Shown: positions 16,070-23,829, counted from the first letter of the stretch. The stretch is 64,000 nucleotides of DNA from an uncultured Nocardioides sp. (GCF_947488515.1 NZ_CANKZF010000001.1:310001-374000); one strand, 5' to 3'. A program made the numbers and translations. The notes: generated from the sequence alone by a model not told the origin.

Positions 16070-17488
16070 ATGTCACTGCACCCCCCTGCCCGGCAAGCCC
16101 CGTCACGCCAGACCCACCCGCCCGCCTGCATCGCCGGCCCCGCCGTGCCACGTCCCCGCGCGACCGGCCACGAGCAGGCCCCGCCGACATGGGGGTGGGC
16201 ACTGGTGGAGATCCGGGCGGACGGCACCTGGGGTGAACCCCGCGTGATCCCGGCGCCCGGGGCGGCCGAGCACCCGCTCGCGGACGTCCGGCCGACCAGC
16301 CAGGCGCTCGTGCCCTCCAGCATCACGGAGCTCAGCGAGCTGCTCAAGACCCATCTCGCAGCCGCGCGGGTCAAGGACGCAGGCCGCGGCGAGGTCGCCT
16401 CGGTGCTCTCCCGGGGAGCGGACGCCGCCACCCCGGAGACCCGCAGCCGGTTCCTGGGCCCGCTGGCCCACGTCGAGGCGCTCCAGGGCGACCTGCGGCG
16501 GGCCGAGCGCCACGTCGAGCAGGCGCAGTCCGGCCACGTCGATCCCCACGGCGCCTCCAGTCGTGCCCACGCCCTCCTCGCCCAGGCCTGGATCGCCCTC
16601 GAGCGCGCCGACTTCCCCGCTGCCCGGCGCCACCTCGACACGCTGGACGACGTCGTGCGCGGGCACGACGCGTGGCTGGCGACGAGCCACGTGCTGCTCG
16701 ACGCGAAGCTGTCGATCGCGGTGGGAGCACCCGAGGCCGCGACGCGGCTCCTCGCAGCCCGGGAGGGAGCGGCCCCGGCCGCTGGGTCGAACTGGCTCTC
16801 CGAGCTGGTGACGGTCGTGCGGGCCGAGGCGCTGATCGCGTCGGGCGAGCCCCACCGGGCGATGGCGTTGCTCACCCCCGTGCCCCAGCACGCCGTGGTC
16901 GAGGCCATGGTCATGGCGGCGCTCGCACGGCGGACGATCGGAGACGTACGCGGTGCCCTGGCCGTCCTCAGCCGTGCGGTCACCGATCTCGACCACGCTC
17001 CGCTGGCCCTGCAGATCGAGGCGTGGCTGCTCGAGGCACGGATGGCCGAGGAGCAGCGGCGACCCGAGCGGGCACGACTGCTGACCGACCGCGCCCTCCG
17101 CTCGGCCACGGGCGAGGGGATGCGCCGCGCGTTGATGCGGGACGGGGCCTGGCTGCGCAGGACCGTGGAGCGTGACCCCGCCCTGATGCGAAAGCACCGG
17201 GAGTTCCTGGCGACCTGCCCGGGCGACGACAGCGGGATCGCGCGCCCGGCGCCGGTCGCACCAACCCCTGGCGTGGACGCCGACCAGCTCCGTCCCTCGC
17301 TGCTCACCGAGCGCGAGAGCCAGGTCCTCGAGCTGCTGGCGCAGATGAACTCGACGGAGGAGATCGCCGCGGCGCTCTTCGTGTCCACCAACACCGTCAA
17401 GACCCACCTCAAGGGCATCTTCGGCAAGCTCGGGGTCAACCGCCGGGTGGACGCCGTGCGCCACGGCCGGACCCTCGGCCTCTGCTAG
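16070..17488 (+). CDS. LuxR-family regulator lacking the LAL ATPase domain
   Basis: The 472-residue protein ends in a clear LuxR helix-turn-helix (LLTERESQVLELLAQMNSTEE, then TNTVKTHLKGIFGKLGVN). It has no Walker motif, unlike the 753-residue LuxR just upstream. The middle is Ala/Arg/Leu-rich and helical, like the TPR-like region of LAL proteins, so it may be a truncated LAL paralogue. ATG 16070 has GGGAG 7 nt upstream and is preferred to GTG 16037. Its stop shares the CTAG sequence with the stop of the convergent gene. Variant copies of the palindromic box lie upstream. Confidence 0.85.
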   Translation: MSLHPPARQAPSRQTHPPACIAGPAVPRPRATGHEQAPPTWGWALVEIRADGTWGEPRVIPAPGAAEHPLADVRPTSQALVPSSITELSELLKTHLAAARVKDAGRGEVASVLSRGADAATPETRSRFLGPLAHVEALQGDLRRAERHVEQAQSGHVDPHGASSRAHALLAQAWIALERADFPAARRHLDTLDDVVRGHDAWLATSHVLLDAKLSIAVGAPEAATRLLAAREGAAPAAGSNWLSELVTVVRAEALIASGEPHRAMALLTPVPQHAVVEAMVMAALARRTIGDVRGALAVLSRAVTDLDHAPLALQIEAWLLEARMAEEQRRPERARLLTDRALRSATGEGMRRALMRDGAWLRRTVERDPALMRKHREFLATCPGDDSGIARPAPVAPTPGVDADQLRPSLLTERESQVLELLAQMNSTEEIAAALFVSTNTVKTHLKGIFGKLGVNRRVDAVRHGRTLGLC

Positions 17489-17988
17489 CCCGAGCCCACG
17501 AGGGCGGGGGTGCCCACGCGGTGCACCCGGGCCAGGCCTGCCCCGCAGTCGGTGCAGGCCTGCAGGAACCGGTGGAGCTCGCCCGCGACCAGCGTGAGCC
17601 GTACGAGCGTCTGCTTCTGCACGGGGTAGTGCGTGCACTTCAGGTATCGCAGGGAGGTCCCTCCCAGCTCGCCGACGACCCGGACCTCGTAGAGACCCGC
17701 GCCGGCGAGGCTCGTGCCGCTGGCGCGGTGCTGGTCCCGGGGGGACGCACCGCGATCGTCGTCCTCGACGCTCATCACCCGGTGCACGTCCGTCAGGGTC
17801 AGGCCGAGGGAGCCGATCTCGACGAGCAGCGCGCTGAGCTCCTCGGGTCCCTCGACCCGGCGCCGGAGGGCGGTCTGGGCCTCGGTGCTGCGCACCGTCA
17901 TGCCGGGGTAGAGGGCGCGGAGCGCGTCGTCCGGACGCCGGGTCAGCTGGACGTCGTACTCGAACTCTTGCTCCTCGTGGACCATCAC
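17485..17988 (-). CDS. Tandem ACT-like domain protein
   Basis: The 167-residue protein contains two copies of the small domain seen alone at 13355-13564. Copy 1 is at about 10-72 (YDVQLTRRPDDALRALYPG to LTLTDVHRVMSV), and copy 2 is at about 98-160 (YEVRVVGELGGTS to GLARVHRVG). Both end with the V-H-R-V strand. An acidic linker joins them. The family is not one I can name and ligand binding is only possible. The start is GTG 17988 or ATG 17985. On this strand the box at 18020-18036 is followed after 22 nt by CACCGT (17997-17992), so a leaderless transcript is possible. Confidence 0.65.
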   Translation of the reverse strand: MMVHEEQEFEYDVQLTRRPDDALRALYPGMTVRSTEAQTALRRRVEGPEELSALLVEIGSLGLTLTDVHRVMSVEDDDRGASPRDQHRASGTSLAGAGLYEVRVVGELGGTSLRYLKCTHYPVQKQTLVRLTLVAGELHRFLQACTDCGAGLARVHRVGTPALVGSG

Positions 17989-18019
17989 GCCACGGTGCTC
18001 CGTCGGCGGGTTCCTCGCG

Positions 18020-18036
18020 TCACCCTCGGGGGGTGA
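18020..18036. promoter_or_regulatory. 17-bp palindromic box (copy 9) between divergent genes
   Basis: TCACCC-TCGGG-GGGTGA is an exact match. On the plus strand CATGCT lies 22 nt downstream (18059-18064), 34 nt before the DUF7144 start. On the minus strand CACCGT lies 22 nt away (17997-17992), facing the tandem ACT-like gene. Confidence 0.65.
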
Positions 18037-18098
18037 GGCCGTCCCAGTGCGCTGTCTTCATGCTGAGGGAACGAGCACGACGAGAGGGAGGCAGGCCG

Positions 18099-18542
18099 AT
18101 GGCGACACCGAGCCCGGTGGCATCGCAGGACCGCCACGAGAACCGTTCCACCGGCGGTGCATGGTCGGGCTGGATCATGTTCGCCAGCACCATGATGTTC
18201 ATCCTCGGGTGCTTCCACGCGATCGCCGGCTTCGTCGGCATCTTCGACGAGGACTACTACCAGGTCGGCGAGAACGGCCTCGTCGTGAGCGTCGACTACA
18301 CGACGTGGGGGTGGATCCACCTGGTCCTGGGCATCGTCGTGGCCTGCGCGGGCGGAGCGCTCCTCCGGGGTGCGATGTGGGCCCGGATCGTGGCCATCGT
18401 GCTCGCGGTGGCGAGCTCGATCGCCAACCTCGTCTTCATGCCGGCCTATCCCTTGTGGTCGCTCATCATGATCACCGTCAACTTCCTGGTGATCTACGCC
18501 GTCACGGCCCACGGTGACCGTCGATCCCTCGACGGCTACTGA
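18099..18542 (+). CDS. DUF7144-type four-helix membrane protein (paralogue 2)
   Basis: The 147-residue protein has four transmembrane segments at about 24-47, 69-90, 94-115 and 118-138. It shares the pattern of the protein at 7031-7465 (a G-C-F-H-A-I-x-G-F helix 1, a G-W-x-H-x-x-x-G helix 2 and an FLVIYAVTxH ending). The function is unknown. GAGAGGGAGG lies ahead of ATG 18099. It is the first gene of a likely three-gene run with the PLDc_N-SHOCT and LURP-one genes. Confidence 0.75.
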   Translation: MATPSPVASQDRHENRSTGGAWSGWIMFASTMMFILGCFHAIAGFVGIFDEDYYQVGENGLVVSVDYTTWGWIHLVLGIVVACAGGALLRGAMWARIVAIVLAVASSIANLVFMPAYPLWSLIMITVNFLVIYAVTAHGDRRSLDGY

Positions 18543-18622
18543 ACGGCAGGCGTCGCGTGGCTCGGCGCCCGTCCCTGTTCTGTCCATCCCGTCCCGTCAC
18601 ACGAACGTAGGAGCAGGTCGAC

Positions 18623-19003
18623 ATGTCAGATGACTTCGGATTGTGGGACGTGATGGTCTCGATCTTCTGGTTCACGATCCTGCTGGCCTGGATCTCGCTC
18701 CTCATCCACATCCTGGCCGACATCTTCCGCGACGACAGCCTGAGCGGCGGCATGAAGGCCCTGTGGACCATCTTCATCATCCTCGTCCCGTGGCTGGGAG
18801 CGCTCGTCTACATCATCTCGCGCGGGGACTCCATGAACCGGCGCAACCGTGAGGCGGCGATGGCGCGCATGGCGGTCTACGACTCGCAGCGATCGCCCTC
18901 GACCCAGGTGTCGGAGGAGCTCCGGGGCCTCGCCGAGCTGCGCGACAGCGGCGTCCTGTCCCCCGCCGAGTACGAGCAGGCCAAGGCAAAGGTCCTGGCC
19001 TGA
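18623..19003 (+). CDS. PLDc_N-SHOCT membrane protein
   Basis: The 126-residue protein has an N-terminal PLDc_N-type membrane hairpin: WDVMVSIFWFTILLAWISLLI, then MKALWTIFIILVPWLGALVYIISRG, which matches the non-catalytic membrane module of cardiolipin synthases. A C-terminal SHOCT domain follows (ELRGLAELRDSGVLSPAEYEQAKAKVL). No catalytic HKD domain is present. It is the second SHOCT protein of the island. GTAGGAGCAGG lies just before the ATG. It follows the DUF7144 gene by 80 bp on the same strand. Confidence 0.8.
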   Translation: MSDDFGLWDVMVSIFWFTILLAWISLLIHILADIFRDDSLSGGMKALWTIFIILVPWLGALVYIISRGDSMNRRNREAAMARMAVYDSQRSPSTQVSEELRGLAELRDSGVLSPAEYEQAKAKVLA

Positions 19004-19047
19004 CCGCACCGCGCGGACTGCTCGAGGGGCCCGACACAGGAGGAACG

Positions 19048-19548
19048 ATGGGATTTCGCGACCGGGGCCTCGACGGCCCCACGTTCCGGATGCGCGAGAA
19101 GCTGGTCGCGATCGGGGACGACTTCTGGATCGAGGACGACAAGGGTCGCCGGCTCTTCAAGGTCAACGGCAAGGCTGCCCGGTTGCGGGACACCTTCATC
19201 CTGGAGGACGCGAGCGGCAACGAGCTGTGCAAGATCCAGGAGAAGAAGCTCTCCGTGCGCGACAAGATGACCATCGAGCACGGCGCCGTGACCGCGACGG
19301 TGCACAAGCGACTCCTCGGCATCCGCGACCACTACGTCATCGAGGTGGACGACGGCGAGGACCTCAAGGCACACGGCAACATCGTCGATCACGAGTACGA
19401 GATCGAACGGGACGGTGACACGGTGGCCAAGGTCTCGAAGAAGTGGTTCCGCGTCCGTGACACCTACGGCGTCCAGCTGGCCGAGGGCCAGGACGTGCCC
19501 CTCGTCCTCGCCATCACGGTGTGCGTCGATGCGATGGCTCGGGGCTGA
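19048..19548 (+). CDS. LURP-one-related (LOR/scramblase-fold) protein
   Basis: The 166-residue protein is built of repeated beta strands typical of LURP-one-related proteins: FRMREKLVAIGDDFWIEDD, RLFKVNGKAARLRDTFILED, ELCKIQEKKLSVRDKMTIE and VAKVSKKWFRVRDTYGVQL. This is the 12-stranded barrel fold shared with Tubby and phospholipid scramblases. The bacterial role is unknown, although membrane-lipid association is plausible. GGAGGAACG precedes the ATG. It lies 44 bp after the PLDc_N-SHOCT gene and is probably in the same operon. Confidence 0.85.
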   Translation: MGFRDRGLDGPTFRMREKLVAIGDDFWIEDDKGRRLFKVNGKAARLRDTFILEDASGNELCKIQEKKLSVRDKMTIEHGAVTATVHKRLLGIRDHYVIEVDDGEDLKAHGNIVDHEYEIERDGDTVAKVSKKWFRVRDTYGVQLAEGQDVPLVLAITVCVDAMARG

Positions 19549-19566
19549 CCGCGCACTCCAGGCGGG

Positions 19567-19612
19567 TCACCCGCCGCGGATGATCCGCGGCTCGCAGCGG
19601 CCTCACTAGCGT
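19567..19612 (+). promoter_or_regulatory. 17-bp palindromic activator box (copy 10) with -10 TAGCGT
   Basis: TCACCC-GCCGC-GGATGA (19567-19583) is an exact match, followed after exactly 23 nt by TAGCGT (19607-19612). It drives the leader ORF, permease, membrane-protein and dipeptidase genes. Confidence 0.7.
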
Positions 19613-19655
19613 CGAAGACCCAGGCACTGGCACTGGCTCGTTCGTTGAAGGGGTG

Positions 19656-19706
19656 ATGACGATGACTCGTGGTGCGGAGCTCGACACGAGGCTGCGGTAC
19701 ACGTGA
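19656..19706 (+). CDS. Putative 16-residue leader peptide coupled to the permease
   Basis: ATG 19656 encodes MTMTRGAELDTRLRYT and stops at a TGA overlapping the permease GTG (GTGA, 19703-19706). GAAGGGG (19647-19653) is too close to ATG 19656 but well spaced from the second ATG at 19662, so the peptide may be 14 residues. The ORF begins 72 nt after the box. It is the third such mini-ORF in the boxed set. Function is inferred only. Confidence 0.4.
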   Translation: MTMTRGAELDTRLRYT

Positions 19707-21142
19707 CCACCGGTCAGGAGGTCGCCGCGCGAGCCAAGGTGCCGGCGACCACCTACATCTCGTGGGTGGCCCTGGCGATGATGACCACCAGCTCGGTGGC
19801 CAGCCTCCGCGCGGCGCCGACGATGGCCGTCTACGGCCTCGCCTGCGTGTTCCTCTACCTCCTCCCCGCCATCGTCTTCCTGCTCCCGACGTCGCTGGTG
19901 TCGGCGGAGCTGGCGTCGGGCTGGGAGGGCGGCATCTACAAGTGGGTCTCGGAGGGGATCTCGAAGCCGATGGGCTTCCTGGCCGTGTGGTGCCAGTTCG
20001 CGATGACGATCTTCTACTATCCGAGCCTGCTCGGGTTCGTGGCCAGCACGCTCGCGTACGTCTTCAATCCCGAGTTGGCCAGCAGTGGCGTGTGGACAGC
20101 GGCCGTGATCATCGTCGTGTACTGGTCCGGCGTGTGGATCTCCTCGCGCGGCACCAAGGGCGTCGCCGGTCTGGCCAGCGGTGGCCTGATCATCGGGACC
20201 CTGATCCCCGGCGTCGTGCTGGTCCTGCTCGGCATGGTCTTCCTCGGACAGGGCAACGAGTCCGCGGCGCCGATGACCGCCGACAACATCTTCCCGGTGT
20301 GGGCGGGCCTCTCGAGCCTCGTGCTGATCGTGAACAACTTCCTCTCCTACTCCGGCATGGAGATGAACGCGGTCCACGTGGGGTCGTTGAAGAACCCGGG
20401 CAAGGAGTTCCCGAAGTCGATGTTCCTGGCCATGGGCCTGGTGCTCACGATCTTCATCCTGCCCGCACTGGCGATCAGCTGGATCGTTCCTGCCGAGGAG
20501 CTGTCCCTGACCGCTGGCGTCATGCAGGCCTTCGACGCGGTCTTCGCGAACTTCGGCTGGCAGTGGCTGACCCCGATCGTGGGCATCATGCTGGTGGCCG
20601 CCTCGCTGGGCGGCATGCTGACCTGGCTCGCAGGCCCCTCGAAGGGACTGCTCCTCATCTCCCGCCAGGAGGGCTACCTGCCGCCGTTCCTGCAGAAGCT
20701 CAACAAGAACGGTGTGCAGCAGAACATCCTGGTCGTCCAGGGTCTCGTCACCACGGTGATCGGCCTGGCCTACGCCCTGATCCCGGACGTCTCCAGCGCC
20801 TACTGGATCTTCTCGGTGATCACCACGCAGGTCTACCTCATCATGTACCTGCTGATGTTCGTCGCTGCGATCCAGCTCCGACGGAAGCACCCCGACCACC
20901 CGCGCGGCTACCGCGCGCCCATGCTGGTCGGGATGTGCGGCATCGGCTTCGCGGCCTCCCTGGCCGCCCTGCTCGTCGGCTTCGTCCCGCCGTCGCAGTT
21001 CGCGGACGGCAACGCCGGGCTGTACTTCGCGATCGTGGGCGGCGGCGCGCTCGGGCTCGGGCTCCTGGTGCCGTTCATCTTCTACAAGATGCGCAAGCCC
21101 AGCTGGAAGCAGCCCGAACCGGCGGAGGTGATCGCGTCATGA
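19703..21142 (+). CDS. APC-superfamily amino acid permease
   Basis: The 479-residue protein has about twelve hydrophobic segments and an APC-type first helix region (YISWVALAMMTTSSVASLRAAPTMAVYGLA). FLSYSGMEMNAVHVGSLKNPGKEFPKSMF is the conserved helix 6-loop region of glutamate/GABA-antiporter-like APC permeases. It probably imports or exchanges an amino acid or amine; the substrate is unknown. The GTG start overlaps the leader stop, and the stop overlaps the next ATG (ATGA at 21139-21142). Confidence 0.88.
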   Translation: MTTGQEVAARAKVPATTYISWVALAMMTTSSVASLRAAPTMAVYGLACVFLYLLPAIVFLLPTSLVSAELASGWEGGIYKWVSEGISKPMGFLAVWCQFAMTIFYYPSLLGFVASTLAYVFNPELASSGVWTAAVIIVVYWSGVWISSRGTKGVAGLASGGLIIGTLIPGVVLVLLGMVFLGQGNESAAPMTADNIFPVWAGLSSLVLIVNNFLSYSGMEMNAVHVGSLKNPGKEFPKSMFLAMGLVLTIFILPALAISWIVPAEELSLTAGVMQAFDAVFANFGWQWLTPIVGIMLVAASLGGMLTWLAGPSKGLLLISRQEGYLPPFLQKLNKNGVQQNILVVQGLVTTVIGLAYALIPDVSSAYWIFSVITTQVYLIMYLLMFVAAIQLRRKHPDHPRGYRAPMLVGMCGIGFAASLAALLVGFVPPSQFADGNAGLYFAIVGGGALGLGLLVPFIFYKMRKPSWKQPEPAEVIAS

Positions 21143-21585
21143 GCACTCCTGCCGAGACGCAGAGCCCGCGCGAGCGCAGCTGGATCTTCATCACCGTCGT
21201 GGTCCTCCTCGCGGTGGTCACCCTCGCCGGCGTCCTCGCCTTCAGCCGCGGGGTCAATGACGCGCAGGCCCAGAACAAGGCCAACGAGCTCATCAACGCG
21301 CTCACGGAGGTCGGAGCCCGCACTCCCGACGTGGACCAGGTCGCACGTGTCCTGGGTGACGACGGCGGCGCCACCTGCGAGAACCCGAACGAGGCACTGA
21401 GCCGGGCCGTCCTGCTCTCGCAGCTCACCAACGGGGCGACCGGTCCCGGGCAGAGGCCGGTGATCGCGGACAGCCGGGTCGTGCAGGGCCAGCTGCTCAT
21501 CATCCAGATCTACTGCCCCGACGAGCTGGACGACTTCAAGGACTTCGTCGGTGACCTGAAGACCGACGACGTGGCGGGCTCGTGA
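21139..21585 (+). CDS. Single-pass membrane protein with extracytoplasmic domain
   Basis: The 148-residue protein has one N-terminal transmembrane helix at about 15-36 (WIFITVVVLLAVVTLAGVLAF). A predicted extracytoplasmic domain follows, with two cysteines (in ATCENP and IYCPDE) that could form a disulfide. I do not recognise the family. Overlap of its ATG with the permease stop, and of its stop region with the dipeptidase, indicates co-translation in one operon. A role as accessory subunit of the permease is inference. Confidence 0.7.
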   Translation: MSTPAETQSPRERSWIFITVVVLLAVVTLAGVLAFSRGVNDAQAQNKANELINALTEVGARTPDVDQVARVLGDDGGATCENPNEALSRAVLLSQLTNGATGPGQRPVIADSRVVQGQLLIIQIYCPDELDDFKDFVGDLKTDDVAGS

Positions 21586-21599
21586 CCATGGAGGTGGGC

Positions 21600-22946
21600 A
21601 TGGACCTGCGTGCCCGTGTCGCCGAGCTGATGCCCCGGGCAAAGGAGGAGCTGGCCGACCTGGTCGCCATCCGGTCGGTCGCCGACCCGCGCCAGTTCCC
21701 GCCGGAGGAGTGCGACCGGGCGGCCGCCTGGGTCCTCGATCACTTCGCGGCCCTCGGCTTCACAGACGCGCGGCTGGCCAGGACAGCGGACGGCAGCAAC
21801 GCGGTGGTCGGCTCCCGCCCGTGCGCGCGCGCCGACGCGCCCACGGTCCTGCTGTACGCCCACTACGACGTGCAGCCGCCCCTCGACGACACCGCCTGGG
21901 AGACGCCGCCCTTCGAGCTCACCGAGAGGGGCGGGCGGTGGTACGGGCGCGGGACAGCGGACTGCAAGGGCAACATCCTCATGCACCTCCTGGCACTGCG
22001 AGCCCTGGGCGAGGACGTACCGGTGAACCTCAAGCTCGTGGTGGAGGGCTCCGAGGAGCAGGGCACCGGCGGGCTCGAGGCCTTCGTCGTCGAGAACCCC
22101 GACCTGCTCCGCGCGGACACGATCCTCGTCTGCGACACCGGGAACGCTGCGGTGGGCCGGCCGGCGGCGACCGTCAGCCTGCGCGGCATGGTCAACGTGG
22201 TCGTCACGGTGGAGGCACTCGCCTCCGAGGTGCACTCCGGCATGTTCGGCGGCGCGGCCCCGGACGCCCTGGCGGCACTCGTCGCCATGCTGGCCACCCT
22301 CCGGGACGCGGACGGCAACACCACGATCGACGGCCTGGACAACACCAGTCGGTGGGAGGGCGAGCCCTACCCGCCGGAGCAGTTCCGGGGCGACGCCGGG
22401 CTCCTGGAGGGAGTGCGGCTCCTCGGTGACGGAACGGTGTCGGACATGCTGTGGGCCCGTCCGTGCGTCACCGTGCTCGGCATCGACTGCCCGCCCGTGG
22501 TGGGCTCGGCTGCCGCGATCGTGCCGAGGACGGCGGCGCGGCTGAACCTCCGGATCCCGCCCGGGCTGGAGCCGGAGGTGGCCGAGAAGGCCCTCACGGC
22601 GCACCTCCACGACGCCGCACCGTGGGGGGTCCACGTCACCGTCGAGGTCGAGGCGACCGGCTCGCCGTTCCGGGCCACGATCGACGGACCGGCCTACCAG
22701 GCGATGGGCGCGGCGATGTCGGAGGCCTACGGAACACCGATGGTCACGCTGGGGCAGGGCGGCTCCATCCCGCTGTGCAACGTCTTCACCGACACCTACC
22801 CGGAAGCCGAGATCATCCTCATGGGCGTGGAGGAGCCGCAGGCGTTGATCCATGCCCCCAACGAGAGCGTCGACCCGACGGAGATCTCCGCCATGGCGCT
22901 GACGGAGGCGCTGTTCCTGCAGCGCTACGCCGCCGCCTCGAGCTGA
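21600..22946 (+). CDS. M20-family metallopeptidase (dipeptidase)
   Basis: The 448-residue protein has the M20 metal-binding pattern: His in YAHYDVQP (~86), bridging Asp in RGTADCKGN (~119), catalytic Glu and Glu ligand in EGSEEQGTGG (~150), Asp in CDTGN (~180) and a late His in IHAPNES (~420). A dimerisation domain with SLRGMVNVVV lies between. Such enzymes hydrolyse dipeptides or related amides with two zinc ions. ATG 21600 has GGAGG at good spacing; GTG 21582 and ATG 21588 are alternatives. Its place after an amino acid permease suggests peptide or amino acid use. Confidence 0.9.
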   Translation: MDLRARVAELMPRAKEELADLVAIRSVADPRQFPPEECDRAAAWVLDHFAALGFTDARLARTADGSNAVVGSRPCARADAPTVLLYAHYDVQPPLDDTAWETPPFELTERGGRWYGRGTADCKGNILMHLLALRALGEDVPVNLKLVVEGSEEQGTGGLEAFVVENPDLLRADTILVCDTGNAAVGRPAATVSLRGMVNVVVTVEALASEVHSGMFGGAAPDALAALVAMLATLRDADGNTTIDGLDNTSRWEGEPYPPEQFRGDAGLLEGVRLLGDGTVSDMLWARPCVTVLGIDCPPVVGSAAAIVPRTAARLNLRIPPGLEPEVAEKALTAHLHDAAPWGVHVTVEVEATGSPFRATIDGPAYQAMGAAMSEAYGTPMVTLGQGGSIPLCNVFTDTYPEAEIILMGVEEPQALIHAPNESVDPTEISAMALTEALFLQRYAAASS

Positions 22947-22975
22947 CGGGCACGTGCTTGCTTCCGTCGGCCGGG

Positions 22976-23800
22976 CTACGTGGCCGCAACCACCCGCACG
23001 CCGTGCGGGAGGAGCGAGCCGTCACCGACCGCGTCGTCGAGCCACAACCCGATCACGCCTGCCAGCTCCGCAGGGTGGCTGAAGTTCACCGCGTGCGCCG
23101 CGCGGTCGATGACGGCGATCGTCAGGTGCTCCGGAGCGAGCCGGGCCACCTCGCGGATGCGGTCGGGGGACGGCAGGAGGGGATCGCGGGTCCCCAGGAC
23201 GGCGAGGGTCGGGACGGGGGTGTTCAGCAGTCGATCGAGCGACGGGAAGCGGGTCAGCTCGCCGAAGAGACGCAGTGCGTTGAGCGGCCCGAACCTCACG
23301 TAGTCGGGCACGGCGACGGGAAACATCCTCGTGCTCTCGCGGAAGACGTCCCTCGCCAGCTGCCCGACGGCTCGGCCCATGGGTTGGTTGTGCACGCCCC
23401 CGGCCGGCGAGACCAACACGAGTCGGTGCACTCTTTCGGGCGCCTGGTGAGCGACCTCCAGGCTGACGGCGCAGCCCATCGAGTTCCCGACCAGCACGGC
23501 CTTGTCTACCCCGAGACCGTCGAGGATCGCGATCGTGCTGTCGGCCAGGCCCGGGATGTCGAGGACGCGATCGCGTCGCTCACTGCGCCCGTAGCCGGGC
23601 AGGTCCGGCACCACGTTGACCCCACGGGCGGCCAGGGCTCGGGCGGTCGGCATCAGGTAGGCGCCGGAGATCGCGAAGCCGTGCAGGTGCACGAGGGCGA
23701 CACCGTCCTCGGTGGTGCTGCGCCGGTAGTGGACCGACGTCCCGCCCACCTGGATCTGTTCGTCCAACCAGCCGTCACCTGGTCCCCGGTGGGCCTTCAT
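22976..23800 (-). CDS. Alpha/beta-fold hydrolase
   Basis: The 274-residue protein has the hydrolase fold with an oxyanion segment HLHGFAISG (~39-47), the nucleophile elbow GNSMGC (Ser ~106), the acid in GTRDPLLP and the base in DRAAHAVNFSHP. This gives a complete Ser-Asp-His triad. The substrate is unknown; esterases and C-C hydrolases share this pattern. A TAGCCT hexamer (23812-23807) sits 6 nt before ATG 23800, so the mRNA is probably leaderless. Confidence 0.88.
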   Translation of the reverse strand: MKAHRGPGDGWLDEQIQVGGTSVHYRRSTTEDGVALVHLHGFAISGAYLMPTARALAARGVNVVPDLPGYGRSERRDRVLDIPGLADSTIAILDGLGVDKAVLVGNSMGCAVSLEVAHQAPERVHRLVLVSPAGGVHNQPMGRAVGQLARDVFRESTRMFPVAVPDYVRFGPLNALRLFGELTRFPSLDRLLNTPVPTLAVLGTRDPLLPSPDRIREVARLAPEHLTIAVIDRAAHAVNFSHPAELAGVIGLWLDDAVGDGSLLPHGVRVVAAT

Positions 23801-23806
23801 GGGCCG

Positions 23807-23812
23807 AGGCTA
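23807..23812 (-). promoter_or_regulatory. -10 hexamer TAGCCT of a leaderless promoter
   Basis: TAGCCT ends 6 nt before the ATG of the alpha/beta hydrolase, so transcription would start at or next to the start codon. No ribosome binding site is visible. Confidence 0.5.
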
Positions 23813-23829
23813 GGCGAGGATGGTCACGC

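Noticed and set aside
19669..21140. Long plus-strand frame overlapping the permease, joined to the small membrane protein at its end
   Set aside because: The part before 21139 has Arg/Pro/Gly-rich shadow composition. Only the last 148 codons encode a plausible protein.
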